Assembly (NCBI RefSeq): GCF_005239095.1
Contig: NZ_SZUA01000002.1
Location: forward strand, 372,001 to 436,000
Direction of reading: 5' to 3'
DNA from: Luteimonas gilva
GTDB lineage: Bacteria; Pseudomonadota; Gammaproteobacteria; Xanthomonadales; Xanthomonadaceae
Length of the DNA stretch: 64,000 nt
In this document: positions 56,894 to 64,000 of the stretch, piece by piece
Numbering within the stretch: the first letter of the stretch is position 1
How the letters are laid out: each line of letters begins with the position of its first letter
Made by a program: the position numbers and the translations under genes
Notes under the pieces: model-generated
Database searches by the model: none
Told to the model about the DNA's origin: nothing
Seen by the model: the letters and a program-made list of their open reading frames with translations, nothing else

Positions 56894-57457
56894 CTAGAGG
56901 CGCAGCACCGCGCCGGTGAGAGCGTCGCGGATCGTGGTCGGACGGTCCAGATGCGAGGTTTCGCCGTCCAGGCGGCCGTCCGTTTGCGCGAGCAGGTCCG
57001 GATCCAACGCCGCCAGGCTGGCCGCAGGCGGTTCGCCGGCGCGGTTGGCGCTGGTCGACACCAGCGCGCCGCCGAACACCGTGCACAGCGTGACGACCAC
57101 CGGATGCGCAGTCACCCGGACGGCGATGCCCTCGTGCGCGCCGGTGATCCAGCGCGGCGCGCGGCGGCTGGCCGGCATCACCCAGGTGTGCGGGCCGGGC
57201 CAGGTGGCCAGCACCTCGGCCAGGCGTTCGCTCGGCAGCGCGGTCAGATCGAGATAGGGGCGCAATTGGTCCAGGTTCGCGGCGATCAGGATCAGGCCTT
57301 TGTCGACCGGACGCTGCTTGATCGCGAGCAGGCGCATCACCGCCGCTTCGTCGTCGGGATCGCAGCCCAAACCCCAGACCGCTTCGGTCGGATAGGCGAG
57401 CACGCGCCCATTTTTCAGAGCGGTGGCGGCGTCGGCGAGGGAGAGGGGTTGCAGCAT
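56894..57457 (-). CDS. tsaC: threonylcarbamoyl-AMP synthase TsaC
   Basis: A protein of 187 residues of the Sua5/YrdC family that makes threonylcarbamoyl-adenylate for the t6A37 modification of tRNA. Signatures are RVLAYPTEAVWGLGCDPDDE, IKQRPVDKGLILIA, GPHTWVMPAS and ALVSTSANRAGEPP. The length fits the short TsaC type without the Sua5 domain. It lies 12 bp after topA and is probably in the same transcript. Confidence 0.95.
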   Translation of the reverse strand: MLQPLSLADAATALKNGRVLAYPTEAVWGLGCDPDDEAAVMRLLAIKQRPVDKGLILIAANLDQLRPYLDLTALPSERLAEVLATWPGPHTWVMPASRRAPRWITGAHEGIAVRVTAHPVVVTLCTVFGGALVSTSANRAGEPPAASLAALDPDLLAQTDGRLDGETSHLDRPTTIRDALTGAVLRL

Positions 57458-57469
57458 GGCGAAAGCACG

Positions 57470-59965
57470 TCAGAACGGCGCGTCGTCGCCGGCAGCGGGT
57501 GCTTTCTTTTTGACGACTTTCTTCGCCGCCTTCTTCGCGGTCTTCTTGGCGGCGGCTTTCTTAGCCGTTTTCTTCGCGGCTTTCTTGGCCGGCGCCTTCT
57601 TGGCGGCCTTCTTCGCCGGCGCGGTTTCCTTCTTCTTCGGCGCCGCCTTCTTCGCCGCGAAGCGGCCGCGGCCGCGCATCGGTTTGCCGGTTTCTTCCAT
57701 CAGCTTCTGCACTTCTTCCAACGTCAGCGAAGCGGGTTCGCGGTCCTTGGGAATGCGGCCGTTGAGCTTGCCGTCGCTGATGTAGGGGCCGAAGCGGCCG
57801 TTCAGCACCTGGATGTCGCTGCCTTCGAAGGACTTGATGATCCGGTTGCGCGCGATCTCTTCCTTCTCGGCGATCAGGAACACCGCCCGCGCCAGGTCGA
57901 TCGTGTACGGATCGTCTTCCTTCTTCAGCGAAGCGTAGGTCGAGCCGCGCTTGGCGAACGGGCCGAAGCGGCCGATGCCGACGCTGACTTCCTCGCCGTT
58001 GTCTTGGCCGAGTTTGCGCGGCAGGCGGAACAGGTCGATCGCTTCTTCCAAAGTGATCGTATGCATGCTTTGGCCGGGGCGCAGGCTGGCGAAGGTCGGT
58101 TTGTCTTCGTCGTCGGCGGTGCCGATCTGCGCGTACGGCCCGTAGCGGCCCAGGCGCACGCTGACCGGTTTTCCGGATTTGGGATCGGTGCCGAGTTCGC
58201 GCGCGCCGGTGGCTTCGTTGCGGTCGACCGATTCGGTCTTCTCTTCGACCAATTCCTTGAACGGACCCCAGAATTTCTCCATCAGCGGCACCCACTCTTC
58301 CTCGCCGCGCGACACCGCGTCGAGTTCGTCCTCGAGCTTGGCGGTGAAGTCGTAGTCGACGTATCGGGTGAAGTGGCCGCTTAAGAACTTCGATACCGCA
58401 CGGCCGACGTCGGTCGGACGGAAGCGGCGGTTCTCCAGCTCCGCGTATTTGCGGAACTGCAGCGTCTGGATGATCGAAGCGTAAGTCGAAGGACGGCCGA
58501 TGCCGTATTCCTCCAGCGCCTTCACCAGCGAGGCTTCGGAAAAGCGCGGCGGCGGCTCGGTGAAGTGCTGGTCGGTGTGGATGCGGTCCAGCGGCACGCG
58601 CTCGCCCGGCTTCATCGGCGGCAGCTTGCGGCCTTCGTCCTCGTCTTCGGCGGCCTTCTGGTCCTTGCCTTCTTCGTACACGGCCAGGAAGCCGGGATCG
58701 ATGACGGTGGTGCCGCTGGCGCGGAAGTTGTGTTCGCTGCCGGCCGCCAGGTCGACGCTGACCGTGTTGAGCGTGGCCGGCACCATCTGGCAGGCGACGG
58801 CGCGCTTCCAGATCAGTTCGTACAGGCGGCGGCCGTCGTCGTCCAAATGCTTGGCGACTTGCGCCGGCGTGCGCAGCGCCGAAGTCGGGCGGATCGCTTC
58901 GTGCGCTTCCTGCGCGTTCTTCGATTTGGTCTGGTAGAAGTTCGGCTTGTCGGGCACGGCCTTGATGCCGAAGTCGCGCGCGATCACGTCGCGGATCTCG
59001 CTCAGCGCTTCGGCCGACAGGTTCACCGAGTCGGTACGCATATAGCTGATCAGGCCGACCGTGCCTTCGTCGCCGATCGCCACGCCTTCGTACAGCTTCT
59101 GCGCCACGCGCATGGTGCGCGAGGTGGTGAAGCCGAGCTTGCGCGAGGCTTCCTGCTGCAGGGTGGAAGTGGTGAACGGCGGCGACGGCCGACGCTTGCG
59201 TTCCTTGCTGGCGACGTCGGTGACGTGCAGCGCGCCGCCGGCGGCCGCGACGATGCGGCGCCGCGCTTCCTCGGCGGTGTCGCCGTCGGTGATGGTGAAC
59301 TGTTCGAACTTCTTGCCGTCGAGCTTGGTCAGCTTGGCGGTGAACGGCTGCGAGGCGTGCGCGCACTCGGCTTCGATCGTCCAGTATTCGCGGGCGACGA
59401 AGGCTTCGATCTCTTCTTCGCGCTCGACGATCATGCGCAGCGCGGGCGACTGCACGCGCCCGGCGGACAGGCCGCGCTGCACCTTGCGCCACAGCACCGG
59501 CGACAGGTTGAAGCCGACCAGGTAATCCAGCGCGCGCCGCGCTTGCTGCGCGTCGACCAGGTCGCTGGCGATGCTGCGCGGCTTGAGCATCGCTTCCTTG
59601 ATCGCGCGCGGCGTGATTTCGGTGAACACCACGCGCTGCAGGGTCTTGTCCTTGAGCAGGCCGCGCTCTTTCAGGATCTCCGCGATGTGCCAGCTGATCG
59701 CCTCGCCTTCGCGGTCCGGGTCGGTCGCCAGGAAGATGCCCTCGGCGACCTTGGCGGCCTTGGCGATGGCGTCGACGTGCTTCTCGTTCTTGTCGATCAG
59801 GTCGTAGCGCATCCGGAAGCCGTCGTTCGGATCGACCGCGCCTTCCTTCGGCACCAGGTCGCGGACGTGGCCGTAGGAGGCCAGGACGGTGAAGTCCTTG
59901 CCGAGGTATTTGTTGATCGTCTTGGCCTTGGCGGGCGACTCGACGATAAGCAGGTTCTTGGCCAT
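57470..59965 (-). CDS. topA: DNA topoisomerase I
   Basis: A type IA topoisomerase of 831 residues that relaxes negative supercoils. The TOPRIM domain opens with LLIVESPAKAKTINKYLG and has FLATDPDREGEAISWHIAE. The active-site tyrosine is in GLISYMRTDSVNLS. The C-terminus has TopA repeat domains (VRLGRYGPYAQIG, VGIGRFGPFAKRG, LNGRFGPYISDG) in place of zinc fingers. It ends in about 60 residues of Lys/Ala-rich sequence (AKKAAKKAPAKKAAKK) that should bind DNA non-specifically. ATG 59965 gives the standard MAKNLLIV. Confidence 0.96.
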   Translation of the reverse strand: MAKNLLIVESPAKAKTINKYLGKDFTVLASYGHVRDLVPKEGAVDPNDGFRMRYDLIDKNEKHVDAIAKAAKVAEGIFLATDPDREGEAISWHIAEILKERGLLKDKTLQRVVFTEITPRAIKEAMLKPRSIASDLVDAQQARRALDYLVGFNLSPVLWRKVQRGLSAGRVQSPALRMIVEREEEIEAFVAREYWTIEAECAHASQPFTAKLTKLDGKKFEQFTITDGDTAEEARRRIVAAAGGALHVTDVASKERKRRPSPPFTTSTLQQEASRKLGFTTSRTMRVAQKLYEGVAIGDEGTVGLISYMRTDSVNLSAEALSEIRDVIARDFGIKAVPDKPNFYQTKSKNAQEAHEAIRPTSALRTPAQVAKHLDDDGRRLYELIWKRAVACQMVPATLNTVSVDLAAGSEHNFRASGTTVIDPGFLAVYEEGKDQKAAEDEDEGRKLPPMKPGERVPLDRIHTDQHFTEPPPRFSEASLVKALEEYGIGRPSTYASIIQTLQFRKYAELENRRFRPTDVGRAVSKFLSGHFTRYVDYDFTAKLEDELDAVSRGEEEWVPLMEKFWGPFKELVEEKTESVDRNEATGARELGTDPKSGKPVSVRLGRYGPYAQIGTADDEDKPTFASLRPGQSMHTITLEEAIDLFRLPRKLGQDNGEEVSVGIGRFGPFAKRGSTYASLKKEDDPYTIDLARAVFLIAEKEEIARNRIIKSFEGSDIQVLNGRFGPYISDGKLNGRIPKDREPASLTLEEVQKLMEETGKPMRGRGRFAAKKAAPKKKETAPAKKAAKKAPAKKAAKKTAKKAAAKKTAKKAAKKVVKKKAPAAGDDAPF

Positions 59966-60022
59966 TGCGGGGGAGGTTTCCGGGCGGGGCGTTAAGCCGG
60001 CGCCAAACATGAGTACAGAAGG

Positions 60023-60052
60023 GAACGCCCGAGGCCGGGGCCTCGGGCGTTC
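60023..60052. terminator. hairpin between smg and topA
   Basis: GAACGCCCGAGGCC/GGCCTCGGGCGTTC is a perfect 14-bp stem with a 2-nt loop. It lies downstream of smg and upstream of topA on the minus strand. There is no T-run in that direction, so it may attenuate rather than end transcription. Confidence 0.5.
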
Positions 60053-60131
60053 AGGTTCGTTCTTTTTATAGTGGAATCACGGCGGCCTGCCGCCTGTCAA
60101 GCGGCGGCCGTGGAAATTGTGCGGCGGGCCG

Positions 60132-60605
60132 CTAGTGCACGGGCTCGGGTTCGTCGGCGAACATCTGGGTTTCCATCCAGGCGTAGGCGGCTTCGGAGCC
60201 GGGTTGGTTGAACAGCACCATCAGCACGACCCACTTCAGATCGTCCAGGTCCAGTTCGTCCTGATCCAGGGCCATGGCGCGGTCCAGCACCAGTTCGCGC
60301 TGGTCGGCGTCCAGGATCCCGTGCTGCTCCAGGAACAGCAGGAAACCGCGGCATTCCACGTCCAGCTTGTCCAATTCCGGGCCGAAATAGACCCGGGTCG
60401 GGCCGTCGCTGCGCGCGCTGCCGGCCGCCGGGCGCTGTTCGGCCAGGGCGTCGAGCCAGTCGAAAGCCTTGCTGATCTCGGCGGGGCTGAAGCCGGCCTG
60501 GATCAATCCGTTCTGGAGGGAGTCGCGATCGCGGACGGGATCGGCGTCGTCGGTGAAGTAGTGTTCGAAGAGGTAAAGCAGTACGTCCAGGATGCTCTCT
60601 TTCAT
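60132..60605 (-). CDS. smg: Smg family protein (DUF494)
   Basis: A protein of 157 residues, typical of Smg: [17 protein letters not shown] at the start, [20 protein letters not shown] and [20 protein letters not shown] in the second half. It is a small helical, acidic protein of unknown function whose gene regularly lies between dprA and topA. Its start overlaps the dprA stop by 4 bp. Confidence 0.93.
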   Translation of the reverse strand: MKESILDVLLYLFEHYFTDDADPVRDRDSLQNGLIQAGFSPAEISKAFDWLDALAEQRPAAGSARSDGPTRVYFGPELDKLDVECRGFLLFLEQHGILDADQRELVLDRAMALDQDELDLDDLKWVVLMVLFNQPGSEAAYAWMETQMFADEPEPVH

Positions 60606-61783
60606 TTCCCTCGGCCTGCGCCGGTCTCCGGCGCGTTGGGGGACAGGGTCTTGCGGGTGTAGCGGCCGTGTCGGTTGCTCACAAGGCCCTCAAGCTCCAT
60701 GACCAGCAGCATGGAGGACAGTTCCGCGGCCGTCAATCCGGTGCGTTCGATCAAGCGATCCATACCGGTGGGGTCGTGTCCTAAGGCTGTCCACAACTTG
60801 TGGTAGTCGGGGTCGTCGAGCAGAGCCGGCGATAACGTCGCCGTCGCGGCTTCGACGGAAGTGGAAATGGGGCCTTCCAAGCGGTTGCGCAAGGTCGTCG
60901 CCAAGCTCGCTGCGACCGGCAGCACGGCGGCGATCACCTCGTCGGCGGTCTCCGCCAGCGCGGCGCCGTCGCGGATCAATTGGTGGCAGCCCCGGGCGAG
61001 GGCGTTGTGGATCGAACCGGGCACGGCGAACACCTCGCGGCCGGCATCGGCGGCTTGCTTGGCGGTGATCAGCGCGCCGGACCGCAGCGCCGCTTCGACC
61101 ACCAGCGTGCCCAGGGACAATCCGGCCAGGATCCGATTACGGCTAGGAAAGTGCGAAGGCCGAGCCTGCGTGCCGGGCAAGTGTTCGCTCACCACCGCGC
61201 CGCGCGCGGCGATGCGGTCGCGCAACGCGGCGTTCTCGCGCGGATAGGCGACATCGGGCCCGGTGCCCAGCACGGCGACGGTCAATCCCGACGGCGCCGC
61301 CAGCGCGCCTTCGTGCGCGGCGGTGTCGATGCCCGCGGCCAAACCGCTGAGGACGGAGAATCCGGCGTCGGCCAAATCGCGGGCGAAACGGCGTGCGTTG
61401 TCGCGACCGCCGGGGCTGGGCGCGCGGCTGCCGACGATGGCCACCGACGGATGCCACAGCAACGCCGGATCGCCGTCGACGAACAAAGCCAGCGGTGGGC
61501 TGGACAGGCGCCGCAACTGCGGCGGATAGGCCGGATCGTGCCAACCCAGCAGATGATGTCCCGGCTGCGCCAGCCAAGCGCGCGCCGCGGCCAGCGTTTC
61601 GTCGGCGCATTGCGCCAGCGCGACCGTCTGCGTCTCGTCTAAGCCCGCTTCGCGCCATGCGCGCGGACCTGCGGCCAATGCGGCGGCGGGCGCGCCCAGC
61701 CGATCGAGCAAGCGCCGGCGCGGCGCGACCGCGCCGGGCAAAGCCTGCAGTTTCAACAATGCATCGAGGTCGTCGTCGGCCAT
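60602..61783 (-). CDS. dprA: DNA processing protein DprA (Smf)
   Basis: A protein of 393 residues that loads RecA on incoming single-stranded DNA during transformation. The Rossmann-like core has [40 protein letters not shown] and [20 protein letters not shown]. The C-terminus is a winged-helix domain ([20 protein letters not shown]). The gene is intact and in its normal place between the LysM gene and smg. Confidence 0.95.
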   Translation of the reverse strand: MADDDLDALLKLQALPGAVAPRRRLLDRLGAPAAALAAGPRAWREAGLDETQTVALAQCADETLAAARAWLAQPGHHLLGWHDPAYPPQLRRLSSPPLALFVDGDPALLWHPSVAIVGSRAPSPGGRDNARRFARDLADAGFSVLSGLAAGIDTAAHEGALAAPSGLTVAVLGTGPDVAYPRENAALRDRIAARGAVVSEHLPGTQARPSHFPSRNRILAGLSLGTLVVEAALRSGALITAKQAADAGREVFAVPGSIHNALARGCHQLIRDGAALAETADEVIAAVLPVAASLATTLRNRLEGPISTSVEAATATLSPALLDDPDYHKLWTALGHDPTGMDRLIERTGLTAAELSSMLLVMELEGLVSNRHGRYTRKTLSPNAPETGAGRGK

Positions 61784-61856
61784 CGCGCCAACCTAGCCCC
61801 GAAACGGCGACGGCGCCCGCAGGCGCCGTCGCTGAAATCTGTAGGAAAACCCCGGA

Positions 61857-63038
61857 TCAGTACGTGGCGTCGGGGTGCTTGAGCGTGTAGCCCACCTTGG
61901 CCGGCTTGATGCCTTCCATCACCAATCCGTAGCTCATCTTGTCGAAGGTGCGGAACACCATCACGTGGCCGGCGAATTCGTCGGGCAATTGCACGCGGCT
62001 CTTCTTGGGCACCGACTGGTAGCTGCGGTCTTCGCCGTATTCGACTTTGTCGATGACGTTGCTGCCGTTGCGCCAGATCGAGAACACGGTGCCGTTGTCG
62101 ACGCCGTCGCGGGCGCCGGCGGAGATCGCGATCACGTCGCGCGGGCCGCCGTAGCGGTCCGTATCGGCCACCGCCAGCACCTGGGCCTTGCCGATCGGCA
62201 ATTGGGTTTTGGGCGCGTGCGGGAAGAACTGCAGGTCGTAGCCGTGCGCGTCGACCGGAATCAGGCGGTCGCCGATGCGCACTTCGCGGCCGGCTTCGTC
62301 GAGCAGCACGGTGGACGCTTCCACGTTGCCGACTTCGCCGCGGGTGACCGTGCCCAGGTTGACCCGGGCCAGTTCGTAGCCGAGCAGTTCGAGCGGGCCT
62401 TCGGACAGGACCATATTGGTCCAACCGGTATCCAGGTCGGCGGTCTGGGTCAGCAGGCGCTTGCCGCGGAAATCCAGGTCTTCCTTGAACGGCAGGTACT
62501 GGCCGTTGGACGTGCGGCGGGTCTGGGTGTAGCGCTGGGTCGGCCGCACGATCAGATAGCGCTGGCCCGGCTGGGCGCCCGCGAGGCCGCGGACGTAGAC
62601 CACCTGGCCTTGCGAACCGCGCAGACGGTCTTCTTCCAGGCTGACCACGTAGGGCAGCTGCTCGAATTCGTCGACGACGCGCAGGTCCTTCAGGAAGGCT
62701 TCGATCTGGTCCAGCGGGATCGCGTTGATCGGCGCGGCCTGGCGCGGACCCGGCTGCACGGCCAGGCGGTCCAGGTAGGCCAGGCTGATCACGTCGCCCG
62801 GATAGATCAGATGCGGATTCTTGATCTGCGGGTTGGCCTGCCAGATTTCGGGCCACAGCCACGGCTTCTTCAGGAAGCGCGCCGAGATGTCCCACAACGT
62901 ATCCCCGCGCTTCACCACGTAGGTGTCGGGGTGGTCGCCACGCCATTCGGCAGCCGTGGCGTAGGCGGCGACCGTCAAGGCCGCAACCGCAAAAACCGTA
63001 CGAAGCCCCCGAGAAAGGCGCTTAAGCATGGCGGCCAT
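61857..63038 (-). CDS. LysM domain envelope protein
   Basis: A protein of 393 residues. It has a signal peptide (VFAVAALTVAAYATA), then a LysM domain (TYVVKRGDTLWDISARFLKK, WLWPEIWQANPQIKNPHLIY, PGDVISLAYL) that binds peptidoglycan. The remaining 290 residues form a conserved region of unknown function with beta-rich segments (GQRYLIVRPTQRY). It is probably periplasmic and cell-wall-associated. ATG 63038 has GGAG 8 nt upstream; ATG 63029 is the alternative. It heads the dprA-smg-topA-tsaC cluster and is divergent from def. Confidence 0.9.
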   Translation of the reverse strand: MAAMLKRLSRGLRTVFAVAALTVAAYATAAEWRGDHPDTYVVKRGDTLWDISARFLKKPWLWPEIWQANPQIKNPHLIYPGDVISLAYLDRLAVQPGPRQAAPINAIPLDQIEAFLKDLRVVDEFEQLPYVVSLEEDRLRGSQGQVVYVRGLAGAQPGQRYLIVRPTQRYTQTRRTSNGQYLPFKEDLDFRGKRLLTQTADLDTGWTNMVLSEGPLELLGYELARVNLGTVTRGEVGNVEASTVLLDEAGREVRIGDRLIPVDAHGYDLQFFPHAPKTQLPIGKAQVLAVADTDRYGGPRDVIAISAGARDGVDNGTVFSIWRNGSNVIDKVEYGEDRSYQSVPKKSRVQLPDEFAGHVMVFRTFDKMSYGLVMEGIKPAKVGYTLKHPDATY

Positions 63039-63173
63039 CTACCCGCTCCCCTTGAGAATTTCCCCTGACAGCGGGGGCAATATAGCCCACAAACAGCGCC
63101 GCAAGGCAAGCTTTCCGGCGTTACAATCGCCCCAGCGCTTGCGCTTGTGACCGATGCCCCCATTTTTTACGCC

Positions 63174-63689
63174 ATGGCCCTGTTAAACATCCTCGAATTC
63201 CCCGATCCGCGCCTGCGCACCAAGGCGGTGCCGGTGGATCCCGCGCGGCTGGCCGATCCGGAATTCCAGCGCCTGTTCGACGACATGTTCGAAACCATGT
63301 ACGAAGCTCCGGGCATCGGTCTGGCCGCCAGCCAGGTGGACGTGCACCAGCGCTTCATGGTGATCGACGTATCGGAAGAGAAGAATCAGCCATTGGTGTT
63401 CGTCAATCCGAACATCGTCGCCAAGGCCGGCGAGCAGGTTTACCAGGAGGGCTGCCTGTCGGTGCCGGGCATTTTCGCCGACGTCACCCGCGCCAACGAA
63501 ATCACCGTGCAGGCCCTGGACCGCCACGGCCAGCCGTTCGAGATGACCATCGACGGCCTGCTCGCGGTCTGCATCCAGCACGAGATGGACCATCTGGACG
63601 GCAAGCTGTTCGTCGACTACCTGTCGCCGCTCAAGCGCGAGATGGTGCGCAAGAAGCTGGCCAAGCAGAAGCGGCAGGATGCGGCTTGA
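63174..63689 (+). CDS. def: peptide deformylase
   Basis: A metalloenzyme of 171 residues that removes the formyl group from nascent proteins. The three motifs are [18 protein letters not shown] and [12 protein letters not shown] (metal-binding HExxH with the Cys of motif 2). ATG 63174 gives the standard [15 protein letters not shown]. It is the first gene of def-fmt. Confidence 0.97.
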   Translation: MALLNILEFPDPRLRTKAVPVDPARLADPEFQRLFDDMFETMYEAPGIGLAASQVDVHQRFMVIDVSEEKNQPLVFVNPNIVAKAGEQVYQEGCLSVPGIFADVTRANEITVQALDRHGQPFEMTIDGLLAVCIQHEMDHLDGKLFVDYLSPLKREMVRKKLAKQKRQDAA

Positions 63690-63708
63690 GCGGCGCTGCG
63701 CGCAGCCA

Positions 63709-63799
63709 GGGGTGAGCGAAGAGAAGTGAGCAGTGAGGCGCAACATGCGCTCGCTGCCGCTTCCGCTCATTTCTCGCTCCTCTCCGCTCGCTTCTCACT
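63709..63799. repeat. low-complexity GAAGTGAG/CTTCTCAC repeat
   Basis: The def-fmt gap consists of partly inverted purine- and pyrimidine-rich words (GAGCGAAGAGAAGTGAG versus CTCGCTTCTCACTT). The ends could pair. No gene is present. Confidence 0.5.
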
Positions 63800-63811
63800 T
63801 AGACTCTCCGC

Positions 63812-64000
63812 ATGCCCTTGAGAATCGTTTTTGCCGGCACGCCGGATTTCGCCGTGCCCTCCTTGCGCGCCGCCGCTGCGCGCGGCGAAGTGGTCGCGGT
63901 GTACACGCAACCGGATCGCCCGGCCGGCCGCGGCCGCGAATTGCAGGCTTCGCCGGTGAAGCTCGAAGCGTTGAAGCGCGGCATTCCGGTGCTGCAGCCG
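63812..64000 (+). CDS. fmt: methionyl-tRNA formyltransferase, 5' part
   Basis: The first 63 residues of Fmt, which formylates initiator Met-t[19 protein letters not shown] is the conserved N-terminus, and [18 protein letters not shown] is the formyl-tetrahydrofolate-binding loop region. The gene runs off the right edge of the window, so only the start is seen. It follows def in the usual order. Confidence 0.95.
   Translation, partial: MPLRIVFAGTPDFAVPSLRAAAARGEVVAVYTQPDRPAGRGRELQASPVKLEALKRGIPVLQP

Overview
The window is chromosomal DNA of a GC-rich gammaproteobacterium of the Xanthomonadaceae/Lysobacteraceae type. This rests on gene content and order (rho-trx-rhlB, ftsE-ftsX, a lysM-dprA-smg-topA-tsaC cluster divergent from def-fmt, a C-rich small RNA after polA) and on many GTAG/GTGG-headed palindromic repeats like those of Stenotrophomonas and its relatives. 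No species was assigned, and no rRNA, tRNA, CRISPR array, prophage or classical insertion sequence was found. The only transposase-like gene is a REP-associated tyrosine transposase.

1-13.2 kb: a YciI-like protein, an Ada-type alkylation-repair operon (Ada lacking its AraC domain, overlapping a COG3826-type oxygenase), a hydrolase, an acetyltransferase, a DUF2782 lipoprotein, polA, a candidate sX13/Spot 42-position sRNA, a YetF-like membrane protein, hemF, a cysteine-dioxygenase-like cupin, and an S9 peptidase followed by a beta-propeller protein. 13.7-27.2 kb: a YadA-type trimeric adhesin, the cyanide-insensitive bd oxidase pair cioAB, ycgL overlapping a large membrane-anchored ankyrin protein, the RAYT with its REP arms, a Kef-type antiporter, a FAD oxidoreductase and a GAF protein. 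27.4-41.1 kb: rho, two tandem thioredoxins, rhlB, ftsEX, a double-receiver response regulator, ung, a diheme cytochrome c, a DUF418 protein, a Tat-exported hydrolase with a divergent XRE regulator, and rpoH. 41.2-56.8 kb: a DUF1203 protein, ndh, priA, a divergent pair (sigma-region-4-like membrane protein and DUF3106 protein), DUF4286, DUF3667, a MATE exporter, sppA, a beta-propeller protein, a small lipoprotein, an SDR and two tandem DUF4124 proteins. 56.9-64 kb: tsaC, topA, smg, dprA and a LysM protein on the minus strand, then def and the 5' end of fmt on the plus strand.

Most coding content is housekeeping: replication and repair (polA, priA, ung, topA, dprA, Ada), RNA metabolism (rho, rhlB, rpoH), respiration (cioAB, ndh, cytochrome c, hemF) and the cell envelope (ftsEX, sppA, LysM protein, adhesin). 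The unusual layer lies between the genes. At least four families of short GC hairpins, each headed by GTAG or GTGG and mostly arranged as inverted pairs, fill the intergenic gaps. One family flanks the RAYT. Three other repeat types occur: a CCCCCTTTGAAAAAGG palindrome, a CTCACCC/GAGGGTTCGG composite, and a 499-bp element with perfect 79-bp inverted ends. One of them appears to have contributed codons to priA.
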